A DNA stretch of 64,000 nt from Mesorhabditis belari (GCA_958450365.1 CAUEEP010000067.1:1-64000); one strand, 5' to 3'; numbered from the stretch's first letter, positions 47,701 through 58,610 are shown. Translations and numbers: made by a program. The notes: generated by a model from the sequence alone, not told the origin.

Positions 47701-50374
47701 AACTTTAAAGTTTAGAAACTGGCTAAACTAGCTATACTAGCTGGAAACTAGCTATACTAGCTGGAAACTAGCTAAACTAGCTGAGAACTAGCTAAACTAG
47801 CTGGAAACTAGCTGAGAACTAGCTAAACTAGCTGGAAACTAGCTAAACTAGCTGGAAACTAGCTAAACTAGCTGGAAACTAGCTAAACTAGCTGGAAACT
47901 AGCTAAACTAGCTGAGAACTAGCTAAACTAGCTGGAAACTAGCTAAACTAGCTGGAAACTAGCTAAACTAGCTGAGAACTAGCTAAATTAGCTGAGAACT
48001 AGCTAAATTAGCTGAGAACTAGCTAAACTAGCTGGAAACTAGCTAAATTAGCTGAGAACTAGCTAAACTAGCTGGAAACTAGCTAAATTAGCTGAGAACT
48101 AGCTAAACTAGCTGGAAACTAGCTAAACTAGCTAAAAACTAGTTAAATGTAGATGATCAACTTGTCAGTTAGCTTCCAGTTTTATAAAAACAGGAAGCAT
48201 GGTTGATTTTGATTTAATAGTAGGCCAAAATTCTTTAGCTAACGTTAAGCATGACTTCAGTGCACTAGAAAGCATTTGTTTGCGTGTCTATGCACTCTTT
48301 TTAACATCAAACCTGTTCTTTTCCAATCCCACGGCTTTTTCGGATCTCTTGGATCCCAAGTGCCCATGATGAGCTGCTGAATGGCATCAGCCGAGCCGAG
48401 TATCGTGCATGAGACCCCAGTGTTTGCTAACAATTTGTATCGACCGGAGAACACTTGGCGAACACTCTAATAAGGAAATTGATTACGAAATGTTTGTCAA
48501 AAAGATTTGCGTCTTAAAACAGATGATTAAGACGGTTAAGACGATTGGTTAAGACGACAAAGAGTTGGGCAAACTACACTTTGACTTTAAAGTTTTGTTA
48601 ATTGCACTTTAAACATACAAATGGTGATTTATGGTGTAGTTATATTTATTGATTAAGAAAAGACAAGATTGAAAGCTCAATCTTATTTTTAAAAAGTAAG
48701 ATTTGCGTTACTTTTAAGGCCAATCTTACCTTTAAAATCTTACCTTTTTAAGGCCAACTTTTAAGGCCAATCTTACCTTCACGACGAGGTTTTTTTGATT
48801 TTTGCGTAAGTTATTTCCCTTCCAGATTGTCTAAAAAAGTTCACAGGCAACCGATTTACTTAAGTTAAAGGTCAAAATAAAGAGAAAGCTTTGAAGATCA
48901 TTTATCTGAAAAGAGATTAAAGAAATATTGAGTTTGTAGGAAGTTCGGAATGTTTTAGCAGGGAGTTAATGATTCGGATTCGGTGATTCGGGGATTAATT
49001 TGTATTCAAAGGTTTATAACTCTCTTCAAAGTCAATATTTCTTTAATCTCTTTTCAGATAAATGATCCCCAAACATTTCTCTTCAATTTGATCCCTAATT
49101 TCAGTAAATCGGTTGCCTGTAATTTTAAATGCATGCTGTAAATCGTAAATTATTTCCAGCTTCTCTAAAAACGTTGACAGGTAACCGATTTACTGAAGTT
49201 AAAGGTTAAAATGAAGAGAAATCTTCACGAATCATTTATCGGAAAACAGATTAAAGAAATATTGAATTTAAAGAGTGTTCAGAATATTTTAACATAAGAA
49301 ATTTCCTAGCCCACAAGTGAACCGAGAATTAGCATGCATTTAAAATTCATAACTTCCTTCAAACTCAATATTTCTTTAATCTATTTATCTATAAATGATC
49401 CACAAACGTTTCTCTTCATTTTGACCTTTAACTTAGTAAAAGAACGATCTTAGACGAGCTGCAAGAATCAAATAAAAGTACTCTCCGGTTCTATCCCCCA
49501 AAAATTTGCTTTTTAAAAACTATATAAAACATCCATGCATCAATCCGAGTACTTTTATTCTTCTGCTGATTCTTGCAGCTCGTCTAAGATCGTTCTTTTA
49601 CTAAGTTAAAGGTCAAAATGAAGAGAAACGTTTGAGGATCATTTATAGATAAATAGATTAAAGAAATATTGAGTTTGAAGGAAGTTATGAATTTTAAATG
49701 CATGCTAATTCTCGGTTCACTTGTGGGCTAGGAAATTTCTTATGTTAAAACATTCTGAACACTCTTTAAATTCAATATTTCTTTAATCTCAGATTTCAGA
49801 TAAATGATCTTCAAAGATTTCTCTTCATTTTTACCTTTAACTTCAGTAAATCGGTTACCTGTCAACGTTTTTAGAGGAGCTGGAAATAATTTACGATTTA
49901 CAGAATGCATTTTAAGTTACAGGCAACCGATTTACTAAAGTTAGGAATCAAATTGAAGAGAAATGTTTGAGGATCATTTATTTGGAAACTGCTTGAAAAA
50001 ATATTGAATTTGAAGAGAGTTATAAAGCTTTGAATACAAATTAATTCTCGAATCACCGAATCCGAATCATTAACTCCCTGCTAAAACATTCATAACTTTC
50101 TTCAAACTCAATATCTCTTTAATCTATTTATCTATAAATGATCCTCAGAAGTTTCTCTTCATTTTGACGTTTAACTTCAGTAAATCGGTTACCTGTAAAC
50201 GTTTTTCGACGAGCTGAAAGGGAAATAACTCACGGAAAAACAAAAAACCTCGTCGTGAATTTGTTTTATTATGTTTTTTTATTACTTTAATCATTAAGCT
50301 TAATCAAATTTCCAAAAAAAACAAACCCGTAACTGCAATCGCATCGGCAACACTTGATTAACGACCGCGTTCAT
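44735..50374 (-). CDS. Mpv17/PMP22-family membrane protein, five exons, 197 residues
   Basis: Exons with exact phase: 50374-50327, 48466-48313, 46311-46147, 45662-45586 and 44884-44735. Family members are small four-helix proteins of the inner mitochondrial or peroxisomal membrane (Mpv17, PXMP2, Sym1). Mpv17 loss affects mitochondrial DNA maintenance, and the biochemical activity is debated. Diagnostic pieces are FSGRYKLLANTGVSCTILGS with ADAIQQ, then WKRTGRFAACGLLQGPMLHY across the exon 2/3 join, then LQKCMMDVSSAPLF, then the C-terminal WPPFQFINFWFLPPTFRVVY and SYIKHN. The WPPxQFINF and VP-R pattern is the family hallmark. Length is typical. The ATG follows a TTTTTTTCAG acceptor by 14 nt. 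Introns 1-4 are filled with a 1.5 kb palindrome, minisatellites and tandem repeats. The last residues (KEIGLK) do not identify the compartment. Confidence 0.92.
45095..45535. repeat. 12-bp array in Mpv17-family intron 4
   Basis: About 37 units of AGTAATGCTTTA with variants (GCACTA, GGTTTA). The unit gives open frames on both strands (ALSN and LLKA repeats) that are artefacts. Confidence 0.9.
45735..46142. repeat. 13-bp array in Mpv17-family intron 3
   Basis: About 30 units of CACCAATCAATGA. The array runs to within a few bases of the exon 3 donor (GTAGGT at 46146-46141). Confidence 0.92.
46380..47300. repeat. Intron 2 of the Mpv17-family gene: inverted and tandem repeats
   Basis: GGGGCGGTTGAATCGGGGC and AAATCGGGGTGAAATCGGGC near 46376-46418 recur in reverse near 46740-46785 (GCCCCAAACCGCCCCGATTT, CATCCCGATTTC), framing a roughly 400-bp inverted-repeat element with an internal hairpin at 46560-46612. 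At 46858-46890 a 9-bp unit CAGCCTTTC is repeated four times. At 47160-47270 a 16-bp unit GTCTAGGACTCTAGAA is repeated about seven times. Confidence 0.65.
47708..48145. repeat. CTAGCT-rich minisatellite in Mpv17-family intron 2
   Basis: Units of 17 bp such as GGAAACTAGCTAAACTA and GAGAACTAGCTAAACTA are repeated about 25 times. The internal AGCT/CTAG palindromes make each unit self-complementary. Confidence 0.9.
48779..50266. repeat. 1.5 kb palindromic element filling Mpv17-family intron 1
   Basis: The left end TCACGACGAGGTTTTTTTGAT and right end (in reverse) TTCACGACGAGGTTTTTTGTT are matched. Inward, the two arms of about 700 bp remain complementary block after block. One block is CAGGGAGTTAATGATTCGG (left) versus CCGAATCATTAACTCCCTG (right), and another is AGAACGATCTTAGACGAGC versus GCTCGTCTAAGATCGTTC around a centre near 49520. 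Each arm also contains several copies of a roughly 60-bp phrase including GTAAATCGGTT(A/G)CCTG. No protein is encoded. Confidence 0.85.
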
Positions 50375-51252
50375 TTGTGGAATCTCTGCTGAAAAAAAGA
50401 AATGAGAATTCAAGGATTTTATTTCAAGTGTGGGAAATTTACATTAAAAACCTTTTTCGTTTGGTTCTAAACGGGGAATTTTAAATGGCATTTTGGATTG
50501 GAATGATTGTTTTTTTAGAAGCAAAACACCAGAGCAAAGGCTTAACAGTGAATCCGTTTGGCCTGTTGCACAACAGTTTGGCTTGTTGACTGTAAGCTAG
50601 ATCAGGTCAGGTCAGAGTCCGGCTAGAAGTCTTAGATGCATTATAAACTCTAGTATAAACTTAAGTTGGATGATAAACATCATCCTTGAATTTTTGATAA
50701 TCGATTAGATCCAAAAAAGAGCTACCTAAGCTAAAAAAGAATGTTAGAATAGTCAACAGGCTTGAGAAAATGACCAACCTGAGGAAAATCATTTTGTTTT
50801 TCTCTTTGAATGTTTGAATCTAGAAAATTTCAAGTAGAAACTTGAAGAAATGATAGAAGAAGTGAGTTCTACTGAAAGGTACTGGTAGACTTTTAGGAGT
50901 TCGACTCTAGGAAGAGACTTTCTTCTTTCTCTTTCTTCCTTCTCTTTCTCCTTCCTCTTTCTTTGCAAAATCCCCGCCTCTAGAGGGGAAAGACTGAGAA
51001 AAGAGAAACAATTGAATTAACAGAAGAAAACAGGAAACAATTCGGACCAAACAACATCTAATGAAAAGGAAGAAAGGATTTTTGATTATATCAGATCAGT
51101 TTCAACGTTTTCAGATCAATTTTAGCGTTGAGTTTCTTAGTTAGCTTCGGTTTAAAAAGATGTAGAATTTGTATTGGAATTTGTATCAAAAGATACAGCG
51201 AAATTTATGGCAGAAATTGATCCCAAAGATTTGGGAATAGTGACGACCACAA
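50375..51252. other. Upstream of the Mpv17-family gene
   Basis: No gene is visible. It contains a pyrimidine-rich stretch at 50920-50965 (TTCTTTCTCTTTCTTCC) and otherwise AT-rich DNA. The promoter of the Mpv17-family gene should lie here, but no specific site can be named. Confidence 0.45.
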
Positions 51253-51752
51253 GCTCAATCGAAGAAGCTCAATCAGAGAAGCTCAATTGGAGAAGCTCAA
51301 TCGCATAAGCTCAATCAGAGAAGCTCAATCGGAGAAGCTCAATCAGAGAAGCTCAATCGGAGAAGCTCAATCGGAGAAGCTCAATTGGAGAAGCTCAATT
51401 GGAGAAGCTCAATCGGAGAAGCTCCACCAGAGAAGCTCAATTGGAGAAGCTCAATCGGAGAAGCTCCACCAGAGAAGCTCAATTGGAGAAGCTCAATCGG
51501 AGAAGCTCCACCAGAGAAGCTCAATTGGAGAAGCTCAATCGGAGAAGCTCCACCAGAGAAGCTCAATTGGAGAAGCTCAATCGGAGAAGCTCCACCAGAG
51601 AAGCTCAATTGGAGAAGCTCAATCGGAGAAGCTCCACCAGAGAAGCTCAATTGGAGAAGCTCAATCGGAGAAGCTCCACCAGAGAAGCTCAATTGGAGAA
51701 GCTCAATCGGAGAAGCTCCACCAGAGAAGCTCAATCGGAGAAGCTCAATCGC
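51253..51752. repeat. 14-bp array with 42-bp higher-order period
   Basis: Units of AGAAGCTCAATCGG, AGAAGCTCCACCAG and AGAAGCTCAATTGG alternate in a fixed three-unit order over most of the array, giving a 42-bp superrepeat. The open frames in all three registers (GEAPPEKLNWRSS) follow from 42 being divisible by three. Confidence 0.93.
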
Positions 51753-52284
51753 TCACAGCTCTTTCTCCTTCTCTCTTTCTCCAAAAAAGAACCGCCATTT
51801 TACCGAACTAGCGATTTGCTAAACCAACGAAACGGTTTCCAGATTCAAAAACTATTATTCCACGTAAACATAGAGTTTTCAGTGTCTCGTTAGACAAAAA
51901 GGAACCACCATTATATCCCAAAAAAGCTTTTGGCATGCTACACAATCAAGAGAAAAAAAGGGATTTTTAATAATATTTCTCGTCGCAGAGTGGGTTGGTA
52001 AATCGTGGTGTGTAAATTTTTTTGGGATAAAATTAAATGCATACTTTTGTGCCTATTAGAAAGACGAATGGCTTTCCTTTACCCTCATACAACGCAATTG
52101 ATTTTGAAATACTGTATTCCCTCTAATAGTAGTGCGCCCCATTCGTAGAAATCGCCCAATCGCTCAATCGCTCACAGCTCTTTCTCCTTTATGGATTTCA
52201 AAAAAGAGCCACCATTATACCGAGCTAGCGATTTGTTAAACCACCGCCCTTTCCTTCTTGTCGGACCACGAATTCAGCGAGGTA

Positions 52285-52519
52285 CACTAGTGGACAATGA
52301 AATATCATATTTGAAAAAACACTTTCGCACTTTCGCGCGTCTGTAACTCCCTTGTCTTTACCGTATTTCTAAATATTAATATTACCATTGTGTAGCCCTT
52401 GAAAAGAGCTTTCAGAAAATGTATTACACTAATAGTTTAAACTCAAAGACAAGGGAATTACAGACGCGCGAAAGTGCGAAAGTGTTTTTTCAAATATGAT
52501 ATTTCATTGTCCAGTACTG
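52285..52519. mobile_element. Short MITE with 90-bp inverted repeats
   Basis: The left arm CACTAGTGGACAATGAAATAT, then ACTTTCGCGCGTCTGTAA, is matched in reverse on the right, ending ATTTCATTGTCCAGTACTG. Both ends are flanked by TA. A partial second copy with the ACAGACGCGCGAAAGTG arm is at about 53190-53310. Confidence 0.8.
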
Positions 52520-52544
52520 TAGCTCGATAGGAAATGACGGAAAT

Positions 52545-53010
52545 TTGCACTTTATCACTGAGTCGGGTTCGACAAAGTCTTGTATTCTCTCAAGCAACGT
52601 TTCCGCCGTTAGATCGTCAACTTCCGTCATTTCCTATCGAGCTACAGACGCGACGCCTCTTGTTCTTGTCGGCCGCAGTGTTGTGATTCATCTTCAATTC
52701 TTTCGCACAATAGTCGATCGAGGTCCGTTGTCGAGTCCATTCATAAATGAATTGTAGGATTGTGAGAAACGAAATTTTGTTGCCCTTCATCCATGAGCCA
52801 ACGCTGATCGCTGCCATTCATCCATGAGCCAACACTGATCGCTGCCCTTCATCCATGAGCCAACACTGATCGCTGCCCTTCATCCATGAGCCAACACTGA
52901 TCGCTGCCCTTCATCCATGAGCCAACACTGATCGCTGCCCTTCATCCATGAGCCAACACTGATCGCTGCCATTCATCCGATGATCGCTGTCCGGCACGAC
53001 GTTTTTGTCA
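52545..53010 (-). pseudogene. Merlin/IS1595-type transposase remnant interrupted by a 31-bp minisatellite
   Basis: The minus strand at about 52700-52790 reads KISFLTILQFIYEWTRQRTS then IDYCAKELKMNHNTAAD, characteristic of the start of ISXO2/IS1595-like (Merlin) transposases. Upstream (52980-53010) RWRFDKNVVPDS resembles the preceding Trp-rich strand. Between them, at about 52785-52977, six copies of a 31-bp unit (ATCCATGAGCCAACACTGAT, CGCTGCCCTTC) are inserted. The frame is lost after NTAAD, and the catalytic part is absent. Confidence 0.65.
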
Positions 53011-53334
53011 AATCTCCATCGGAGAAAAACCGAACTCTTGTGAAAGTGGGGTTTTCAACATTTTCAACATTTTCATAAATCTCCAACGATAGAAACCTGA
53101 TATCGATGAATGTTATAAACTATGTGAAAGTTGCAAATCTCCTCTACAAAATAGGCTATAACGTGTTTCAATTGATCGAGCCATTGAAGAAATACATTTT
53201 CTGAAAGCTCTTTTCAAGGGCTACACAATGGTAATATTAATATTTAGAAATACGGTAAAGACAAGGGAGTTACAGACGCGCGAAAGTGACGATCTTTTTT
53301 CAAATATGATATGAGGCCGAAATGCGAGTGACCA

Positions 53335-54110
53335 AAAAGGAATCGAGTCACTTTAGGGGACAAGTTTAGTGTGGTCAAAATAGAGTTAGCTTCCCAAAAT
53401 TGAAGATTTCAAAAAAAGAAGGATAACTATATATGAATTCATTAAGAAAGTCTAACGGAAATGTATTTACAGAAATTTAAATAGAGCGTAAGTTCAAAAC
53501 CCTCAAAATTGTCAAAAAAGCGGCTTTTTCACAAAAAAAGAAAAATTATTGTAAAAATAAAGTTTTCCCATGAAATGATCCCAACTCTTAATTATTTTGA
53601 ATGGTATTTCGTTCATTTTCCGGTCATTTTCTGGTCATTTTCCACTATATAGTCAAAACTGAACGCTTGTGAAAGTGGGGTTTTCAAAAAGTGTCCTTTT
53701 TTGGTCACTCGCTTTCTCACTCATTTCACCCTCGAGATTTCTTCAATGCTTCGATCAATTGAAACACGTTTTAGCCTATTTTGTAGAGGAGATTTACAAC
53801 TTTCAAATAGTTTATAACATTCATCGATATCAGGCTTCTATCGGGAATTTATGAAAATGTTCAAATCCGCATTTCTTATGAATGTACCTAATAGAAAGCG
53901 CAATAACCGTCGATTTGCTTTCTGTATTCCTTTTTATTGTTGGTGATGATTGCTCTAAAATCTGAGCTATTAAAGAACCATTCTTTAGTGTTGAGCTTTC
54001 AATGTCATAAGCTTTTCTTTCTAAATCTTCAATTTTGGGAAGCTAACTCTATTTTGACCACACTAAACTTGTCCCTAAAGTGACTCGATTCCTTTCTTGG
54101 TCATTCGCAT
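53335..54110. mobile_element. Roughly 0.8 kb inverted-repeat element
   Basis: GACCAAAAAGGAATCGAGTC and TAGTGTGGTCAAAATAGAG on the left recur in reverse on the right (CTCTATTTTGACCACACTA, GACTCGATTCCTTTCTTGGTC). A roughly 130-bp internal segment (GATCAATTGAAACACGTTTT, TGTAGAGGAGATTTACAAC) occurs at 53747-53868, again at 54128-54258 just outside the right end, and in reverse at about 53040-53180, so elements are nested. Confidence 0.7.
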
Positions 54111-54299
54111 GTCACCCTCGAGATTTCTTCAATGCTTCGATCAATTGAAACACGTTTTAGCCTATTTTGTAGAGGAGATTTACAACTTTCAAATAGTTTA
54201 TAACATTCATCGATATCAGACTTCTATCGTTGGGAATTTATGAAAATGTTCAAATCCGCATTTCTTATGCATTTACCTAATATATTTCTATAATAGCAT

Positions 54300-55079
54300 T
54301 TGTGCAAAGTATGAAACCCAAAATGGACGAGGATGAGCAAATCTTGAGCCTCTCTTGGTTCAATTTTACAACTTGATCTTCTTCTCTATCTAAAAAATGC
54401 TTTGGAAAAATCGTTGAGCGTTGGGTTGAAGGATTTTTGCTAACATTTTTTCGTTTTCCCAAAAATTAGAACAAAAATTAGAGCAAAAATCCGGGCTGAG
54501 AAAGTCGTGGCTTCTAAAATCCCGAAATTTTTGTGCCTCATCCTATCTCATTAGCATTTGTGGCTGAAAAAGGGGATCGGGAATGGTAGGATCTCCCACA
54601 GAGATTGTGAGAGGGCATCCGGTCTTTTTAGTGCCTCGAATCACCCTCTAGTTGATCCGCCTTTTTCCCCCCAATTCGAATCGCTCTTCGATGAGCTTTT
54701 CTATTGAAAGGGGGAATGTTTGCGAATTCTTCCTGCACTCACCCTTTTTTTTTCATTTCTTTTCAATTTCTTTCTTGTCACTGATCCATCTCGTTTCATT
54801 TCACAACTGGAAACTTTGGCAAATTTGAGTAACTCTTGTTGCCAGCAAGGCGATAACGTTAAGAGTTTTAGTGACTCGTTTTGACTCAAGTTAACTCAAG
54901 AGTTGACTCGTTTTGACTCAAGTTAACTCAAGAGTTGACTCTTTTGATAATTTATCCGGTTTGATTTTTATTGGTTTGATGCCAGTGGCTTTCCATTTTG
55001 ATTTTTTGATTTTTCTGAGAGCTGTGTTGTTGTTGTTGTTGCAACTTATAAGACATGAACTAGTACACTAGCGAGGTGC
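54300..55079. other. Spacer without recognised gene
   Basis: No coding similarity is seen. A short direct repeat (GTTTTGACTCAAGTTAACTC) is present at about 54878 and 54909. Confidence 0.5.
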
Positions 55080-55930
55080 CTTCAGATAACTCCTGTTTCT
55101 ACAGAAGAGGCTACTCCAGAGCCATTCAAACTTAAACCGTTCAAATTTGCCTTCAAAGACCTCTTGTTTCTACAGACGAGACTGCTCCAGAGGCAATCCA
55201 ACTTAAACCGTTCAAATTTGCCTTCAAATAGCTCCTGTTTCTCCAGATGAGACTACTCCAAAGCCATTCAAACTTAAACCGTTCAAATTGGCCTTCCAAT
55301 AGCTCCTGTTTCTCCAGATGAGACTACTCCAAAGCCATTCAAACTTAAACCGTTCAAATTTGCCTTCAAATAGCTCCTGTTTCTCCAGATGAGACTACTC
55401 CAAAGCCATTCAAACTTAAACCGTTCAAATTGGCTTTCCAATAGCTCCTGCTTCTCCAGATGAGACTACTCCAGAGCCATTCAAACTTAAACCGTTCAAA
55501 TTGGCTTTCCAATAGCTCCTGTTTCTCCAGATGAGACTACTCCAAAGCCATTCAAACTTAAACCGTTCAAATTGGCTTTCCAATAGCTCCTGCTTCTCCA
55601 GATGAGACTACTCCAGAGCCATTCAAACTTAAACCGTTCAAATTGGCCTTCCAATAGCTCCTGTTTCTCCAGATGAGACCACTCCAAAGCCATTCAAACT
55701 TAAACCGTTCAAATTGGCTTTCCAATAGCTCCTGCTTCTCCAGATGAGACTACTCCAGAGCCATTCAAACTTAAACCGTTCAAATTGGCCTTCCAATAGC
55801 TCCTGTTTCTCCAGATGAGACCACTCCAAAGCCATTCAAACTTAAACCGTTCAAATTGGCTTTCCAATAGCTCCTGCTTCTCCAGATGAGACTACTCCAG
55901 AGCCATTCAAACTTAAACCGTTCAAATTCA
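55080..55930. repeat. About 71-bp satellite-like array, 12 units
   Basis: Unit: ATTCAAACTTAAACCGTTCA, AATTGGCTTTCCAATAGCTC, CTGTTTCTCCAGATGAGACT, ACTCCAAAGCC. Units are 90-100% alike in the middle and more diverged at the left edge, the usual pattern of unequal-crossover homogenisation. Alternating variants (CTGTTT/CTGCTT, CAAAGCC/CAGAGCC) show a 142-bp dimer period. Confidence 0.93.
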
Positions 55931-56617
55931 ACATCTCTAATAGCTCTAAACATATCCTACGAAAAAAATTCGAAAAGATCAACGTTTTCTTGAAACATTT
56001 CTGAATTCTTTAAACGTTTCCCGTTTCTCGAGCTGAGACTACTCTCTACCATTTCCATTCAAACTTCAATCGAGCCTTTTTTCTCTATGCAAACTTCAGT
56101 GTCTATGCAAGTGGATACCCGTGTTTCCTCTTGTTTCTTTTTTCTTGTTTCTTTTTTTCTTTTCATTCTCTTTCTTGTCCTTCTTCGAAAAGCCGATCGT
56201 TTCCCTTCTCTTCGATGGACACTCGTTTTTGTGGCGCGTGGCTTTCTCTTCTTTTTCCCCTTCATTGCAAGCAGCTCAATACCTGGTTTCATTTTCTTTT
56301 CATGTTTTATGCGAAAACCCGATAGACCGTTGTTTTGAATTCAATCTTTTCTAGCATAGTTCAGGGTTTTCTAAGGATTTGTTTGGTTGTTTTTTTTTGT
56401 TTATTGCGGCAACGAGAGTGGATTTTTGACTTAAATCATAGAAATATTCAAGTAGTTTGTAAAATTCTATCTATAAAATCTATAAATCTATCTATAAAGA
56501 TCGATAAAAGCTATAAAATCAATAAATCTATCTCTAAATATCGATAAAATCTAGAAATCTATCTCTAAACATCTATAAAATCTAGAAATCTATCTATAAA
56601 ATCTTAATTTACATCTA
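55931..56617. other. Spacer with pyrimidine-rich and ATCTATAAA-type simple sequence
   Basis: A T/C-rich stretch lies at 56120-56200. Loose repeats of ATCTATAAA/TCTATCT occur at about 56465-56600. No gene is visible. Confidence 0.5.
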
Positions 56618-56948
56618 CACTGCTCCACAAAATTATATGGACACTTACTTTTTTACCAATTTTATGCTCTTAAGAAAACGATAGTGAATCCCCATACATT
56701 TTCTTGCACATTCAAGTCGCGAGAATTGGCAGGCCAGTCGAGGAGTCAAACTTGCTTGCGTTGTAGCCATCCTTTAGTGCTTTGGCTTGAATGTATTGGA
56801 GCATTGTCCTGGACGAAGATGAAGAAGACGAAGACGAAGAAGAAGAAGAAGATGTGATTTTGGTCTTGATTCCGACGCCAAAACTCGCTTTCTTAAGAGC
56901 ATAAAATTGGCAAAAAAGTAAGTGTCCATATGATTTTGCGGAGCAGTG
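56618..56948 (-). mobile_element. Deleted Tc1-like element retaining a piece of transposase
   Basis: Terminal inverted repeats of about 60 bp begin CACTGCTCCACAAAATTATA and end in its complement (GCGGAGCAGTG), flanked by a TA duplication. On the minus strand the interior (about 56700-56820) reads FIFVQDNAPIHSSQSTKGW, then LDWPANSRDLNVQENVWG, the second Asp and Glu regions of a Tc1 DD34E transposase. The first catalytic region is deleted and one stop interrupts the piece. Confidence 0.85.
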
Positions 56949-57124
56949 TATATCTTTAAAATTCTGTGAAATTCAACCCGTTTTAATGCTCTGCTACAAG
57001 CTTGACTTTTGAATTTCCAATTCTAATCCAAAACAAATTGCAGAACAATAGTTTTACTAAAGAATCTTCACATCTTACCATTAAATACCATGCACCATCA
57101 TCAGTCAAAGTTAACTTCCATGCG

Positions 57125-57308
57125 CCAACTAACTAACTTGCTAACTTGTTAACTTGCTAACTTGTTAACTTGTTAACTTGCTAACTTGCTAACTTGTTAA
57201 CTTGCTAACTTGTTAACTTGCTAACTTGTTAACTTGTTAACTTGCTAACTTGTTAACTTGCTAACTTGTTAACTTGCTAACTTGTTAACTTGCTAACTTG
57301 CTAACTTG
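57125..57308. repeat. Short array of TTGCTAAC/TTGTTAAC
   Basis: An 8-bp unit (TTGCTAAC or TTGTTAAC) is repeated about 23 times. Confidence 0.9.
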
Positions 57309-57641
57309 TTTACCACTTCTCCACCGGACATTCCAAACAAAGAGATGAATAGATCATTCAGTTGTGTTCGATATAATCTTTCCCTCTCTCTCTTTCACCA
57401 ACTATAGAATCAAGAGAGCCAAATCCCCCCTCGTGCAAAGCTTCTTATCGAGTAGTCCGCTTATGAACCTCTGCCCCTCTGCAGTGGATGCATAATTTGA
57501 GTGTGTGACCCTCTCTTGAACTTCCATTTTATTTCCATTTCATTTCCATTTCATCCCCTTCACGCATATCCTAATTATTTTTGATATCCTAGTATTTTTG
57601 AGATTCTATTGGGTAGTCCAGTTATGATTGGTCCAGTTTGA

Positions 57642-57765
57642 GAATTGCTAGTTTGCTGAGAATTGCTAGTTTGCTGAGAATTGCTAGTTTGCTGAGAATT
57701 GCTAGTTTGCTGAGAATTGCTAGTTTGCTGAGAATTGCTAGTTTGCTGAGAATTGCTAGTTTCAA
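57642..57765. repeat. 18-bp array, seven units
   Basis: AATTGCTAGTTTGCTGAG is repeated exactly about seven times. It starts next to a lone mariner-like end (TTGGGTAGTCCAGTTATGAT at about 57609). It lies just downstream of the phosphatase-like exons. Confidence 0.92.
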
Positions 57766-57783
57766 ACATTTGGGTTCACTTAC

Positions 57784-58007
57784 CCATAATTCTCACTCGC
57801 TTCCAACGTCTTCTTGTCAGCTTTCCACAAAAGTTTCTTAAATATTTCGAGTTGTTCGATGAATCCTAAAATCAAAGTGAAAAATTGAGAATTCCAAAAG
57901 ATAAATTTGTATAATAAATTTGCATCGCGTTTTTCTGACCTTCATTTGGATAGCAGGAGTGAGAGGATCTCACATGATTGAGCGCTTCTTTGGTCGAGCA
58001 CGAGTTT
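57784..58007 (-). CDS. Two exons of a dual-specificity-phosphatase-like gene (partial)
   Basis: Exon 58007-57940 (acceptor CTTGCAG, donor GTCAG) and exon 57865-57784 (acceptor GATTTTAG, donor GTAAGTG) join in phase. They give CSTKEALNHVRSSHSCYPNE, then GFIEQLEIFKKLLWKADKK, then TLEASENYG. The pattern A-x2-V-(x)-S/R ... PN-x-GF-x2-QL-x-LF is the C-terminal end of dual-specificity phosphatase catalytic domains. The HCx5R signature should lie in an upstream exon at higher coordinates, but none was found. A MITE (58040-58610) starts 33 bp upstream of the first acceptor, and sequence beyond it is transposon-rich. The rest may be far upstream, or this may be an isolated fragment. Confidence 0.55.
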
Positions 58008-58039
58008 CTGCAAGAAGAATTGACTGGTACTCAATACAA

Positions 58040-58610
58040 TTGGGTTGTCCATTTGAATGCGCGTTTTTTAATATTTTGTAACTTTCTCAAGATACCGAAA
58101 TCAAGAAAAAGATATTATTATATATTAGCATTATTCGAAAGCTGAAGATCTCCTCTACATTTTGATATAAAAAGTTTTTGAATTTGTTCAGCTTTTGGGC
58201 AAATTGACTGCACAGAAGAAGAGGTGGCCAAAAAATGGAAGGATGCCTTTGGATCAAGTTTTGGCTCGGCTCAAATTGAGTTAACCGTTTGATGTTTGGC
58301 CAATAGATATATCAATACAACTTGTTTTTAAATATAACAATTTCAGAGCATCTTTACTTTTCTGAGCGGTTATTTTACACCATAAAACCTGAGGAATAGC
58401 TAAGTTGGAATGGTTTTTTTTCGAAAACGACCTCTCCCTTTGTGCAGTCAATTTCCCGAAAAAGTTGAATGAATTCAAAAGCTTTTTTATTCCAAAATGT
58501 AGAGGAGATTCTTAGCTTTCGAATGATATATAGCACTCATCTACATCTGTTCGATATCTTGAGAAATTTACAAAATAGTAAAAACGCGCATTCAAAACTG
58601 GACAACCCAA
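58040..58610. mobile_element. Mariner-type MITE with internal hairpin
   Basis: Ends TTGGGTTGTCCATTTGAATG and, in reverse, TTGGGTTGTCCAGTTTTGAA continue into GCGCGTTTTT and further complementary segments (CGAAAGCTGAAGATCTCCTC versus GAGGAGATTCTTAGCTTTCG). The termini resemble those of the mariner at 43406-44659. No transposase. Confidence 0.8.

Noticed and set aside
37426..48145. Possible CRISPR arrays among the many direct repeats
   Set aside because: Repeats are contiguous without unique spacers, and the genes and introns are eukaryotic.
51287..51893. ORFs of 145-174 residues on + and 117 on -
   Set aside because: Products of the 14-bp array with no unit-independent protein sequence.
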